Shown here one piece after another: positions 1 through 7,945 of a DNA stretch of 64,000 bases. Within the stretch, counting starts at the first letter, position 1. Each line of letters begins with the position of its first letter. Location: contig RHMC01000016.1 of NCBI GenBank assembly GCA_003719395.1, positions 1 through 64,000 on the forward strand. Direction: 5' to 3'. Origin of the DNA: Streptomyces altiplanensis (GTDB lineage Bacteria; Actinomycetota; Actinomycetes; Streptomycetales; Streptomycetaceae). The position numbers and the translations under genes were made by a program. The notes beneath the pieces are model-generated. The model did not search any database, had not been told where the DNA came from, and saw only the letters and a program-made list of their open reading frames with translations.

Positions 1-1427
1 CGCGGGGCGTCCAGCAGACCAGCAGATCGAGGGCGAACGCGCCGTCCTCGTCCCGGCCGGGGCCCTCGGCCCCGGCGAGCAGGCCGGAGACGGTGACCGC
101 GTCCGACGCGTCGTCGAGCGCGGCGGCGAGACGCCGGCGGCCGTCGGCGCTGTGCGACGCGGGCGTACGCCCGCAGGCCGAGGCGGCGCGCCGCGGCGAC
201 CAGCGCGGCCGGTTCGGCGCGGGCGGCCTCACCGCCGCTGTGGGCGACCAGGCCGTTCGCGGCGACGGCGCGGATCAGTTCGGCGGCGGAGGGCGAGACG
301 CCGCCGGTGTCCCAGCCGGCCGTTTCCGCAGCCGCGTTGCCGAACGTACTGGCCAGCCGGGCGAGGCCCTCGGCGAGGCTTTCCTCGGCGAGGGCGTACC
401 GGTCGAGCCCCAGCAGGACCTCCACCGGCTCCTCGCTGTCGGGCTCGTCGGCCGCGCCGTCCTGTGCCCCGTCCTGGAAGGCCAGCACCACGCCCTCGGC
501 GACCGCGTTCTGAACGGCCTCGTCCGGGCCGGGCACCTTGTGCTCGGTCAGCGCCTTGCGGACGCGCCGGACTCCAGGGCGGTGTGGCCCCGGACCGCCG
601 CCCGCTCCAGGAGCCATCCGACGAGCGCCGCCGTCCGGCGCTCGTCGCCGGGGCCGCACTCGGCGCGAGCAGTGCGCGCCGGAAGAGTCGGCCTGTTCGG
701 GCCGCACCCCGGGCACGGACAGCAGCTGCCACGGGTCGTCGCGCAGCACCTGCCCGGCCTGCTCCCCGAGTACGCCCGCGACCGGCCCGGCCAGCGCCTC
801 GGGGGCACCGCCCTCGGTCAGTACGGCCCGTACGGACGCCACGGCCTCCGGCGCGGCGGGGGCGGGCCCGGCAGCCCGTACCGGCGCGGCCGGGACAGGA
901 GCGGCTCGACGCGGCGCGGCGCGGCGGGGGCGCCGGGGAGACGAAGAACGCGTCCCCGGACTTCGCGCCGCTCTCCACGGCCCGGACCGCCGCGAGCAGC
1001 TCGGCGGCCTGCCCGCTCAGCTTGGCGCCGGCCTCGACGGGCGCGGTCTTCTCGGCCTTGCGCTGCTCGATCCGCTCCCGCAGCGCCCGCTGGGCGGCGA
1101 GCTCTGCCTCGGCCTCCGACAACTGCGGCACACCGCCGGTCTCAGCAGCGGCCTCGCCACCGCTCGCCGGCCCTTCGGCGTCCACCGGGCTTTCACCGTC
1201 ACCGTCACCGTCACGGGCCGCCGTTCCTCCGGCGCCGGCCCCCGCGTCCTCGCCGGTGAGCTCCGGACGCCCCTCGGTGTCGACGCGTCGTCCACCGAGC
1301 CGCCCGCCGCGGCTTTCGGGGCCGCGCCCGCGGAACCGGCGGCCGGGTCGGCGCGTCCGCCGCGGTGGTGTCGCGGTCTTCGGCCGGGGGTCCGGGGGTT
1401 GGCCCCCCGGGGGAACGCCGCAGTCAC
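1..1427 (-). pseudogene. RecD2-like helix-hairpin-helix protein, N-terminal part, multiply frameshifted, runs off left edge
   Basis: The minus strand encodes one protein scattered over three frames. A charged N-terminus with the stretch ERIEQRKAEKTAPVEAGAKL is followed by about 100 variable residues. Then comes a helix-hairpin-helix-like segment DDPWQLLSVPGVRPEQAD (about 710-770), a winged-helix-like segment RRTAALVGWLLERAAVRGH (about 590-640), and a long stretch towards position 1 containing DRYALAEESLAEGLARLAST. This order of HHH then helical domain before an ATPase resembles RecD2 helicases, and I recall a Streptomyces family of this kind beside the aldo/keto reductase gene; the ATPase part would lie left of the window. 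The start is probably the GTG at 1427, whose first base overlaps the reductase stop. At least four single-base losses break the frame (near 1300, 735, 720, 560), and another break lies near 130. Family assignment is moderate; that the gene is one broken reading frame is clear. Confidence 0.55.
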
Positions 1428-2407
1428 AGCGTGCTCCAGTCCTGGTCGGGGTAGCGGTGCACGGGCGCCGACACATCGTCGAGCGCCTGGCAGATCTCAT
1501 CCGGAAGACTAAGCGTCTCCACTGACAATGCCTCCGTGAGCTGCTGCGCGTTGCGCGCGCCCACGATCGGGGCCACCACGCCCGGCCGGTCCCGGACCCA
1601 GGCGAGGGCCACCTGGAGCGTGGTCGCGGCAAGCCCGTCCGCGGCCGTCGCGACCGCGTCCACGATCCGGCCCGACGCGTCGCCGAGGTACGGCGCGACG
1701 AACCCCGACAGCTGCTCCGACCCGCCGCGCGAGTCGGGCGGTACGGCATGCCGGTACTTGCCGGTGAGCACGCCCCGGCCGAGCGGCGACGACGGCAGCA
1801 GCCCGACCCCCAGATCGAGCGCGGCCGGCAGTACCTCCCGCTCCACACCGCGCTGGAGCAGTGAGTACTCCATCTGTGTACTGGCGAGCCGGGTGCGTAC
1901 ACCGGGCGCGGCGAGCTGCCAGGTGGCGGCCTTCGCCAGCTGCCAGCCGGAGAAGTTGGACACCCCCGCGTACCGCGCCCGGCCGCTGCCGACCGCGATG
2001 TCGAGCGCCTGGAGCGTCTCGTCGAGCGGCGTCGCCGCGTCGAAGGCGTGCACCTGCCACACATCGACGTAATCCGTACCGAGCCGCTCCAGCGACGCGT
2101 CGAGTGCCGCCAGCAGATGGCCGCGTGAGCCGTCGAAGCGCCGGTCGGGGTCGGGCACGCTGCCCGCCTTGGTCGCGATGACCAGGTCCCGCCGCGGAAC
2201 GAGCCGCTCCATGAGGTGCCCGAGCAGGTGTTCCGCGTCTCCGTCGCCGTACACGTCCGCCGTGTCGACGAGCGTGCCGCCCGCGCGCCAGAATGCCTTC
2301 AACAGATCGGCGGCGTCGTGCTCGTCGGTGCCCCGCCCCCAGGTGAGAGTGCCGAGCCCGATCCTCGATACGCGCAGGCCCGTGCGGCCGAGATGCCTCT
2401 GCTCCAT
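1424..2407 (-). CDS. aldo/keto reductase
   Basis: A 327-residue NAD(P)H-dependent oxidoreductase of the aldo/keto reductase superfamily (TIM barrel, cytoplasmic; substrate unknown). The family tetrad is visible: Asp48 and Tyr53 in LVDTADVYG, Lys80 in VIATKAG, and His in DVWQVHAFD. The N-terminal signature LGRTGLRVSRIGLGT and the late cofactor-binding motif VAPIVGARNAQQL are also present. The frame extends upstream to 2485, but the family start MEQRHLGRTGL fits the ATG at 2407. No Shine-Dalgarno precedes it; instead TAATCT lies 8 nt before the ATG, suggesting a leaderless transcript. It is divergent from the LLM oxidoreductase gene, and its stop overlaps the start of the RecD2-like gene by a GTGA junction, so the two are probably co-transcribed. 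Confidence 0.9.
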   Translation of the reverse strand: MEQRHLGRTGLRVSRIGLGTLTWGRGTDEHDAADLLKAFWRAGGTLVDTADVYGDGDAEHLLGHLMERLVPRRDLVIATKAGSVPDPDRRFDGSRGHLLAALDASLERLGTDYVDVWQVHAFDAATPLDETLQALDIAVGSGRARYAGVSNFSGWQLAKAATWQLAAPGVRTRLASTQMEYSLLQRGVEREVLPAALDLGVGLLPSSPLGRGVLTGKYRHAVPPDSRGGSEQLSGFVAPYLGDASGRIVDAVATAADGLAATTLQVALAWVRDRPGVVAPIVGARNAQQLTEALSVETLSLPDEICQALDDVSAPVHRYPDQDWSTL

Positions 2408-2448
2408 GGGCGCGAGATTACTGGCCAGGGGCCGTCCGGCAGGTGACC

Positions 2449-2457
2449 TGTGGACAA
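2449..2457 (-). other. isolated DnaA-box match
   Basis: The minus strand reads TTGTCCACA, the preferred Streptomyces DnaA box, in the divergent promoter region between the aldo/keto reductase and LLM genes. It is a single site rather than a cluster, so at most a DnaA-titration or regulatory site, not an origin. Confidence 0.35.
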
Positions 2458-2487
2458 CCCGCACCCGAGTGCCCGCCCTTCGCACCC

Positions 2488-2517
2488 CTGACGGACAGGG
2501 GTCTCGCGCGCTAGAGT
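2488..2517 (+). promoter_or_regulatory. sigma-70 (HrdB-type) promoter of the LLM oxidoreductase gene
   Basis: CTGACG (2488-2493) and TAGAGT (2512-2517) are separated by 18 bp and match the vegetative TTGACN / TAGAPT consensus. Transcription would start near 2524, just before the palindrome at 2533-2546. Confidence 0.55.
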
Positions 2518-2532
2518 CCCCGCACAGGTACG

Positions 2533-2546
2533 TTACTGATCAGTAA
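2533..2546. promoter_or_regulatory. 14-bp perfect palindrome, candidate operator
   Basis: TTACTGATCAGTAA is a perfect palindrome between the predicted transcription start and the ribosome-binding site (AAGGGGAG) of the LLM gene. Position and symmetry fit a TetR-type operator, though no TetR gene is in the window. The link to a repressor is inference. Confidence 0.45.
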
Positions 2547-2556
2547 GGGGAGTGGC

Positions 2557-3606
2557 ATGCGGCTCGGCATCAACCTCGGTTACTGGGGCGCGGGGGCGGA
2601 CGGCGACAATCTGGCCGTCGCCCAGGAAGCGGACCGGCTCGGCTACGACGTCTGCTGGGCCGCCGAGGCCTACGGTTCGGACGCCGCCACCGTGCTCTCC
2701 TGGGTCGCGGCCCGGACCGAGCGCATCGACGTCGGCTCCGCGATCTTCCAGATCCCGGCCCGTACGCCCGCCATGACGGCGATGACCGCCGCCACCCTCG
2801 ACTCCCTCTCCGGCGGCCGCTTCCGCCTCGGACTCGGCGTCTCGGGCCCGCAGGTGTCCGAGGGCTGGTACGGCGTGAAGTTCGACAAGCCGCTGGCCCG
2901 CACCCGTGAGTACGTCGAGATCGTCCGCAAGGCCATGACCCGTGAGCGCCTGTCGTACGAGGGGCAGCACTGGACGCTGCCGCTGCCCGGCGGCCCCGGC
3001 AAGCCGCTGAAGCTCACCGTCCACCCGCAGCGCGAGCACATCCCGCTCTACATCGCCGCGATCGGCCCCAAGAACCTGGAGCAGACCGGCGAGATCGCCG
3101 ACGGCGCCCTGCTGATCTTCCCCTCCGCCGAACACATCGAGGACACGGCGATCCAGTACCTGCGCGCGGGCCGGGAGAAGGCCGGCAGGACCATGGAGGA
3201 CTTCGACGTCTGCCCCACGCTGCCGCTCGCGGTCGGCGACGACGTGAACGCGCTGGCCGACCTGTTCCGTCCGTACACCGCGCTGTACGTCGGCGGCATG
3301 GGCAGCCGCGAGCAGAACTTCTACAACCGGCTCGCGCAGCGCATGGGCTACGAGAAGGAAGCCGCCGAGATCCAGGACAAGTACCTGTCCGGCGACAAGG
3401 CGGGCGCCGCCGCCGCGATCCCGCACCGGCTGATCGACCAGACCACCCTGCTGGGCTCCGTGGAGCGGATCGCCGACCGGATGGCGGCGTACGCGGCCGC
3501 CGGAGTGACGACGCTGACGCTGGCCCCCGCGGGGTTCACGCTCGACGAGCGGATCACGGCCCTGCGCGCCGGCACCGAGGCTCTGGAGCGCGCGGGTCTC
3601 GCATAA
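2557..3606 (+). CDS. LLM-class F420-dependent oxidoreductase
   Basis: A 349-residue luciferase-like monooxygenase-fold protein, probably using coenzyme F420 for a two-electron redox reaction; substrate unknown. Family hallmarks are the N-terminal strand MRLGINLGYWG, the cofactor-pocket motif VGSAIFQIPARTPAMTAMTA, GGRFRLGLGVSGPQVSEGWYG and PLYIAAIGPKNLE. This pattern matches F420-dependent alkanal/hydride-transfer members rather than FMN luciferases. The start ATG follows AAGGGGAG at good spacing. The gene is monocistronic, with a predicted sigma-70 promoter and palindromic operator in front and a strong hairpin behind. The C-terminal motif ERIADRMAAYAAAGVTTLTL is typical of the family and the length is normal. 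Confidence 0.9.
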   Translation: MRLGINLGYWGAGADGDNLAVAQEADRLGYDVCWAAEAYGSDAATVLSWVAARTERIDVGSAIFQIPARTPAMTAMTAATLDSLSGGRFRLGLGVSGPQVSEGWYGVKFDKPLARTREYVEIVRKAMTRERLSYEGQHWTLPLPGGPGKPLKLTVHPQREHIPLYIAAIGPKNLEQTGEIADGALLIFPSAEHIEDTAIQYLRAGREKAGRTMEDFDVCPTLPLAVGDDVNALADLFRPYTALYVGGMGSREQNFYNRLAQRMGYEKEAAEIQDKYLSGDKAGAAAAIPHRLIDQTTLLGSVERIADRMAAYAAAGVTTLTLAPAGFTLDERITALRAGTEALERAGLA

Positions 3607-3639
3607 CCCGGCGGGGCGGGGCGGCGGAAGGAAAGTCTG

Positions 3640-3680
3640 CGGCCGTGGTGGGGGCTCGGGGGTCTTCCCCGCCACGGCCG
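3640..3680 (+). terminator. hairpin terminator after LLM oxidoreductase gene
   Basis: A 14-bp stem (3640-3653 with 3667-3680, one G-T pair) with a 13-nt loop. No T-run follows, as is common in Streptomyces terminators. Confidence 0.6.
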
Positions 3681-3832
3681 TCATGCACAACAACGCCGTA
3701 CGGGCCGGTGGGGTTACGCGTCCGTACCACCCCGGGGTTCATCCTTCCGGCCGAGTTGACGGGCGCAGCTGTTGCCTGCCCTCCCGTGCCGCATTTGACT
3801 TGCTCTTTGAGGATGTCTGCATGGAGGTGTCA

Positions 3833-4636
3833 GTGGTGCTCTCGCCCCAAAGTCTTTTCCAGGAGATCCTCGACAACGACGATTCCTTCCGGCTTTTCTG
3901 CTCCATAGCCGCCAGCGGCGAGACCCAGGGCGGCTGGGAGAACGGCCGGATCGCGGCCCTGGTGCCCGGGAGCATGAGGTCCCTCGCCCCGAAGATCACC
4001 CGGCACGGTGCCGACGAGGACAAGCACGGCCGGATCTTCAACGCCCTGCTCAAGAAGCGGAACCTCGAACCGGGTCCGGTCCCGCCGGAGACCGACTACA
4101 CGATGCTGCTCGAACGGCGGGGCATCGGCCTCGCCCACGACAAGCTGCGCCGCGACGAGCCGCTGACCGAGAAGGACGTCCTCGTCTACCTCTCGCACAG
4201 CCGGGTGACCGAGCAGCGGGCCGCCGGCCAGATGAACATGCTGGTCAAGTACTTCGGTGACCACCCCGAAGTGGGCAGACCGTTCAGGATGATCAGCCAC
4301 GACGAGGAGAACCACCTCGCGTACTGCCACGAGGAACTGCTCCGGCTGGCCCGCGCCGGACACGGCCGTACGATCCAGCGGGTCCTGCGCGAGTGCGCCG
4401 TGGCGGAGAGCCGGGTCTACCGGGACGTCAGCCTCGCCGTCATGGCCCACATGGGGCGCGTCCTGAAGTGGCCCGGCCCCAAGTCCGCCGCTCTGACGGC
4501 GGGAATCCACGCCGTGTACGCGTACGAGCGCCTCGGAGGCTGGCGGCGCATGGTCAGCCTGACGATGCCGCGACGGCGCGACGCGCTGGGAGGCCCGGCG
4601 GGAGACCCGACGACGTCCGCCGCCGGAATCGTCTGA
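3833..4636 (+). CDS. ferritin-like (diiron-type) domain protein
   Basis: About 267 residues, mostly helical. Two carboxylate/histidine motifs typical of ferritin-like four-helix bundles are visible: HGADEDKHGRIFN in one helix and SHDEENHLAYCHEEL in another, with a further Glu in RVTEQRAAGQMNML. Such proteins bind a di-metal centre and act as oxidases, hydroxylases or iron stores; the substrate here is not recognisable. The frame is open back to 3683, but GGAGG at 3823-3827 sits 5 nt before the GTG at 3833; the ATG at 3821 lies on the ribosome-binding site itself, and the GTG at 3836 is an alternative. The protein ends with a basic helical tail (WRRMVSLTMPRRRDAL). It is convergent with corA, which ends 20 bp away. 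Confidence 0.75.
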   Translation: MVLSPQSLFQEILDNDDSFRLFCSIAASGETQGGWENGRIAALVPGSMRSLAPKITRHGADEDKHGRIFNALLKKRNLEPGPVPPETDYTMLLERRGIGLAHDKLRRDEPLTEKDVLVYLSHSRVTEQRAAGQMNMLVKYFGDHPEVGRPFRMISHDEENHLAYCHEELLRLARAGHGRTIQRVLRECAVAESRVYRDVSLAVMAHMGRVLKWPGPKSAALTAGIHAVYAYERLGGWRRMVSLTMPRRRDALGGPAGDPTTSAAGIV

Positions 4637-4655
4637 CCGGCACGGCGGCCGTCCG

Positions 4656-5648
4656 TCAGAGCCAGCCCCGGCGCTGGAACAGGCGGTACAGGCCGACCTC
4701 GCACACCACCATCAACAGGATCACCGCGGGGTAGCCCCACACCCACTTCAGCTCGGGCATGTGGTCGAAGTTCATGCCGTAGACGCCCGCGACCATCGTG
4801 GGGACGGCCGCCATCGCCGCCCACGCCGAGATCTTCCGCATGTCGTCGTTCTGCCGCACGCTCATCTGCGCGAGATGCGCGGACAGGATGTCGGACAGCA
4901 GCCGGTCGAGCGCCTCCACCTGCTCGTTCGCGCGGGTGAGGTGGTCACTGACGTCCCGGAAGAACGGCTGCGCGTGGTCGTCGACGAACGGCAGGCCAGG
5001 ACTCGACAGCCGCAGCATGGGCTGGGCGAGCGGCACGGTCGCACGGCGGAATTCGAGTACCTGCCGTTTGAACGTGTAGATCCGCGAAGCGGTGTTCCTG
5101 GACTCGCCGCCGTTCGGTGCGAAGACCTCCGCCTCCAGCTCCTCCAGGTCGGTCTGGAGCTCCGAGCCGACCTCTATGTAGTGGTCGACGACGGCGTCGC
5201 TCACGGCGTACAGGACGGCGGTGGGGCCGTGCCGCAGGACGCCGGGGTCGGCTTCGAGGCGGTGGCGCACGGCGGCCAGCGGCGCTCCCTCGCCGTGCCG
5301 CACCGTCACCACGAACGAGTCGCCCACGAAGACCATCAGCTCGCCCGTCGTCACGGTGTCGCTCTCCGGTTCGTAGATCACCGGCTTCAGCACCGCGAAG
5401 AGCGAGTCGTCGTACACCTCCAGCTTGGGTCGCTGATGGGCGCGCAGGGCGTCCTCGACGGCCAGCGGGTGCAGACCGAACTCGCTGCTCACGAGGTCGA
5501 ATTCCTTCTCGGTGGGCTCGTGCAGCCCGATCCACAGGAAAGCGTCGCCGGTGGCCCGCGCTTCGGAGAGGGCGTCGGAAAAATCGGAAGGGCCCTCGGT
5601 GCGGCACCCTTCCCGGTAGATGGCACAGTCGACGATCACGGCGCGCAT
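4656..5648 (-). CDS. corA: CorA-type magnesium/cobalt transporter
   Basis: A 330-residue divalent-cation channel. The long N-terminal cytoplasmic part ends in a helix (VEALDRLLSDILSAHLAQMS) that leads to two C-terminal membrane segments. The first ends in the invariant pore motif YGMNF; the second is PAVILLMVVCEVGLYRLF. The protein then ends in a short basic tail, as expected for CorA. The frame is open to 5675, but ATG 5648 is preceded by GGAGGA and matches the family N-terminus. It is divergent from the histidine phosphatase gene 59 bp away and convergent with the ferritin-like gene. Metal specificity cannot be read from sequence. Confidence 0.92.
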   Translation of the reverse strand: MRAVIVDCAIYREGCRTEGPSDFSDALSEARATGDAFLWIGLHEPTEKEFDLVSSEFGLHPLAVEDALRAHQRPKLEVYDDSLFAVLKPVIYEPESDTVTTGELMVFVGDSFVVTVRHGEGAPLAAVRHRLEADPGVLRHGPTAVLYAVSDAVVDHYIEVGSELQTDLEELEAEVFAPNGGESRNTASRIYTFKRQVLEFRRATVPLAQPMLRLSSPGLPFVDDHAQPFFRDVSDHLTRANEQVEALDRLLSDILSAHLAQMSVRQNDDMRKISAWAAMAAVPTMVAGVYGMNFDHMPELKWVWGYPAVILLMVVCEVGLYRLFQRRGWL

Positions 5649-5707
5649 TCTCCTCCGGTACGGCCCCGGGCACACCCCGGGGTCTTCCTCCGCCTAGGCT
5701 GGCCGTC

Positions 5708-6394
5708 ATGGCCACGCTGATCCTCGTACGCCACGGACGCTCCACCGCCAACACCGCCGGGCTGCTCGCCGGCTGGACGCCAGGTGTCACGCTCGACGAG
5801 CGCGGCGCCTCCCAGGCAGCCGCTCTTCCCGGCCGGCTGGCCGGACTGCCGCTGGCCGCCGCCGTCAGCAGCCCCCTGGAACGCTGCCGGCAGACCCTCC
5901 AGCCGCTGCTCGACGCGCGGCCCGGTCTCCCGCTGCACACCGACGAGCGGATAGGGGAGTGCCACTACGGCGACTGGTCGGGCCGCAAGCTCGCCGAGCT
6001 CGCCGACGAGCCGCTGATGGCCGCCGTGCAGCAGCACCCCTCCTCCGTCACGTTCCCCGGCGGGGAGTCGATGCGCGCCATGCAGGCGCGCGCGGTCGAC
6101 GCCGTACGGGACTGGAACGCGCGCATCGAGGCCGAGCACGGCGAGGACGCCGTCTACGTGATGTGCTCGCACGGCGACATCATCAAGTCCGTCGTCGCGG
6201 ACGCACTTGGCCTTCATCTCGACCTCTTCCAGCGGATTCACGTGGATCCGTGTTCCCTGACGGCCATCCGGTACACCGGGCTCCGCCCCTTTCTCGTTCG
6301 CCTCGGCGACACCGGGGATCTCGCCCCGCTGGCGCCGCGGGAGAGCGGCAGTGACGGGGACGCGGCCGTAGGGGGCGGCGCGGGCGCCCCGTGA
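5708..6394 (+). CDS. histidine phosphatase family protein (MSMEG_4193 type)
   Basis: A 228-residue phosphoglycerate-mutase-like protein. The phosphorylated histidine lies in LVRHGRS (His9), the second catalytic histidine in MCSHGDIIKS, and the phosphate-pocket arginines in SSPLERCRQT. The ATG at 5708 lies 7 nt after TAGGCT (5695-5700) with no ribosome-binding site, so a leaderless start is likely. It heads a same-strand run with DUF3090, the SCO1664-type protein and mshC. This subfamily is known, from family descriptions I recall, to travel with those genes in Actinobacteria. The substrate is unknown; a phosphatase opposed to the kinase-like protein two genes downstream is an attractive inference. 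The acidic Gly/Ala-rich C-terminal tail is variable. Confidence 0.88.
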   Translation: MATLILVRHGRSTANTAGLLAGWTPGVTLDERGASQAAALPGRLAGLPLAAAVSSPLERCRQTLQPLLDARPGLPLHTDERIGECHYGDWSGRKLAELADEPLMAAVQQHPSSVTFPGGESMRAMQARAVDAVRDWNARIEAEHGEDAVYVMCSHGDIIKSVVADALGLHLDLFQRIHVDPCSLTAIRYTGLRPFLVRLGDTGDLAPLAPRESGSDGDAAVGGGAGAP

Positions 6395-6461
6395 TCGCTC
6401 CGCGCAGTAGGGTGGACGCGCCCGAGACCGCGCGTACAGACGATTTCAAGGGAGACAGAAC

Positions 6462-7052
6462 GTGTCCCGTCAGGTGTTCCTCTACGACCCGCCGGACCGC
6501 TTTGTGGCCGGTACGGTCGGGCTGCCTGGACGCCGTACGTTCTTCCTGCAGGCATCCGCGGCCGGCCGTGTCACCAGCGTCGCCCTGGAGAAGGCCCAGG
6601 TGGCCGCGCTCGCCGAACGGATCGACGAGCTGCTCGACGAAGTGGTACGCCGTACCGGGGGCAGCGCCCCCGTGCCGGCCGTGGCTCCCGCCGAAGTCAC
6701 CGACAGCGCGCCGCTGGACGCACCTGTCGAGGAGGAGTTCCGCGTCGGCACCATGGCGCTGGCCTGGGACGGCCAGGAACAGCGAATGATCATCGAGGCG
6801 CAGGCCCTCGTCGAGCTGGACGTGGAGACCGACGAGGATCTCGCGGAGGCCGAGGAGCGTCTGCTCCAGGACGAGGAGAACGGCCCGCCGATGCTGCGGG
6901 TCCGGCTCAGCGGCGCGCAGGCCAGGGCCTTCGCCAAGCGGGCCCTCGACGTTGTCAACGCGGGCCGGCCGCCGTGTCCGCTGTGCAGCCTGCCGCTCGA
7001 CCCGGAGGGACACGTATGCCCGCGCCAGAACGGATACCGCCGCGGAGCGTGA
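6462..7052 (+). CDS. DUF3090 family protein
   Basis: A 196-residue conserved actinobacterial protein of unknown function. The N-terminal SRQVFLYDPPDRFVAGTVG is characteristic. The middle is acidic (VELDVETDEDLAEAEERLL) and the C-terminus carries a C2HC-type zinc-knuckle pattern, CPLC then HVC, at about residues 173-187. GTG 6462 follows AAGGGAGA at good spacing; a TAGGGT -10 box lies at 6408-6413. Its end overlaps the start of the SCO1664-type gene by 37 bp, indicating translational coupling. With the phosphatase upstream and the kinase-like protein downstream it forms a conserved trio next to mshC. No enzymatic motif is visible, so it may be an adaptor or substrate of the pair (inference). 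Confidence 0.88.
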   Translation: MSRQVFLYDPPDRFVAGTVGLPGRRTFFLQASAAGRVTSVALEKAQVAALAERIDELLDEVVRRTGGSAPVPAVAPAEVTDSAPLDAPVEEEFRVGTMALAWDGQEQRMIIEAQALVELDVETDEDLAEAEERLLQDEENGPPMLRVRLSGAQARAFAKRALDVVNAGRPPCPLCSLPLDPEGHVCPRQNGYRRGA

Positions 7053-7855
7053 CCTCCGCGGACGACCTCCTCACCGTGCTGGTGAAGGGGCAGCTCACGG
7101 TGCGCGGACGCGTCCGTGAAGCGTCCAACGCGGTGCTCCACTGCGGCATCGAGTACGAGGGCGTGACGGCGTCCTGCGTGTACAAGCCGGTCGCCGGCGA
7201 GCGGCCGCTGTGGGACTTCCCCGACGGCACGCTCGCCCAGCGCGAGGTCGCGGCGTACGAGATCTCGCAGGCGACGGGGTGGGGCCTGGTGCCGCCGACC
7301 GTACTGCGTGACGGTCCGTACGGCGAGGGCATGTGCCAGCTGTGGATCGAGACGGACCCGGAAGGAGCCGACGGCGGCCTGCTGGCCCTTGTCGAGGACG
7401 ACGAGCCGGCCGAGGGCTGGAAGGCGATCGCCTTCGCCGAGGTGGGGGAGGGGCGCACGGCGCTTCTCGTCCATGCCGACGACCCGCGCCTGCGCCGCCT
7501 CGCGGTCCTCGACGTGGTCATCAACAACGCCGACCGCAAGGGCGGCCACCTGCTGCCGGCCGCGGGCGGGAAGCTGTACGGCATCGACCACGGCGTCACG
7601 TTCCACGCGCAGGACAAGCTCCGTACCCTGCTGTGGGGCTGGGCGGGGGAGCCGCTTACGGCGGAGGCCGCCGAGGTGCTGACCCGGCTGTCGGAGGAAC
7701 TGACGCCCGGGCGCCCGCTCGCCACCCGTATGGCCGAACTGATCACCCCGGTGGAGGTGGAGGCGCTGCGGGAGCGGGTGGCGGCACTGCGCACGACGGC
7801 CCGTCATCCGGAGCCGGGCGGCGACTGGCCGGCCATTCCCTGGCCACCGGTGTAG
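7016..7855 (+). CDS. SCO1664 family protein, PI3/4-kinase-like fold
   Basis: A 279-residue protein of an actinobacterial family with remote similarity to phosphatidylinositol 3/4-kinases. Kinase-type residues appear in the right order: Lys57 in CVYKPV, a helix Glu in REVAAYEIS, a catalytic-loop-like VINNADRKGGHLL (Asp173), and a metal-binding LYGIDHG (Asp191). ATG 7016 is preceded by GGAGGGA; the frame is open back to 6974 but that start has no support. It overlaps the end of DUF3090 and lies 90 bp before mshC. Nothing indicates a lipid substrate. A protein or small-molecule kinase, or a catalytically silent nucleotide-binding protein, are both possible; the complete residue set favours activity. 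Confidence 0.85.
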   Translation: MPAPERIPPRSVTSADDLLTVLVKGQLTVRGRVREASNAVLHCGIEYEGVTASCVYKPVAGERPLWDFPDGTLAQREVAAYEISQATGWGLVPPTVLRDGPYGEGMCQLWIETDPEGADGGLLALVEDDEPAEGWKAIAFAEVGEGRTALLVHADDPRLRRLAVLDVVINNADRKGGHLLPAAGGKLYGIDHGVTFHAQDKLRTLLWGWAGEPLTAEAAEVLTRLSEELTPGRPLATRMAELITPVEVEALRERVAALRTTARHPEPGGDWPAIPWPPV

Positions 7856-7899
7856 CCGGTCGGCGTGCCTGCGCAAGAGTGGCTTACCGGACACGTTTC

Positions 7900-7934
7900 C
7901 GTATCCGGTTCGTATCCGGAACCTGCATCCGGTT
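7900..7934 (+). repeat. three CGTATCCGG-type repeats upstream of mshC
   Basis: CGTATCCGGTT (7900-7910), CGTATCCGGAA (7911-7921) and GCATCCGGTT (7925-7934) lie head to tail, directly abutting the -10 box of mshC. They may be activator or repressor sites; no known consensus is matched. Confidence 0.4.
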
Positions 7935-7945
7935 ACGCTCAAGGC

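Noticed and set aside
2449..2457. Replication origin
   Set aside because: A single DnaA box without AT-rich region, clustering or dnaA/dnaN neighbours.
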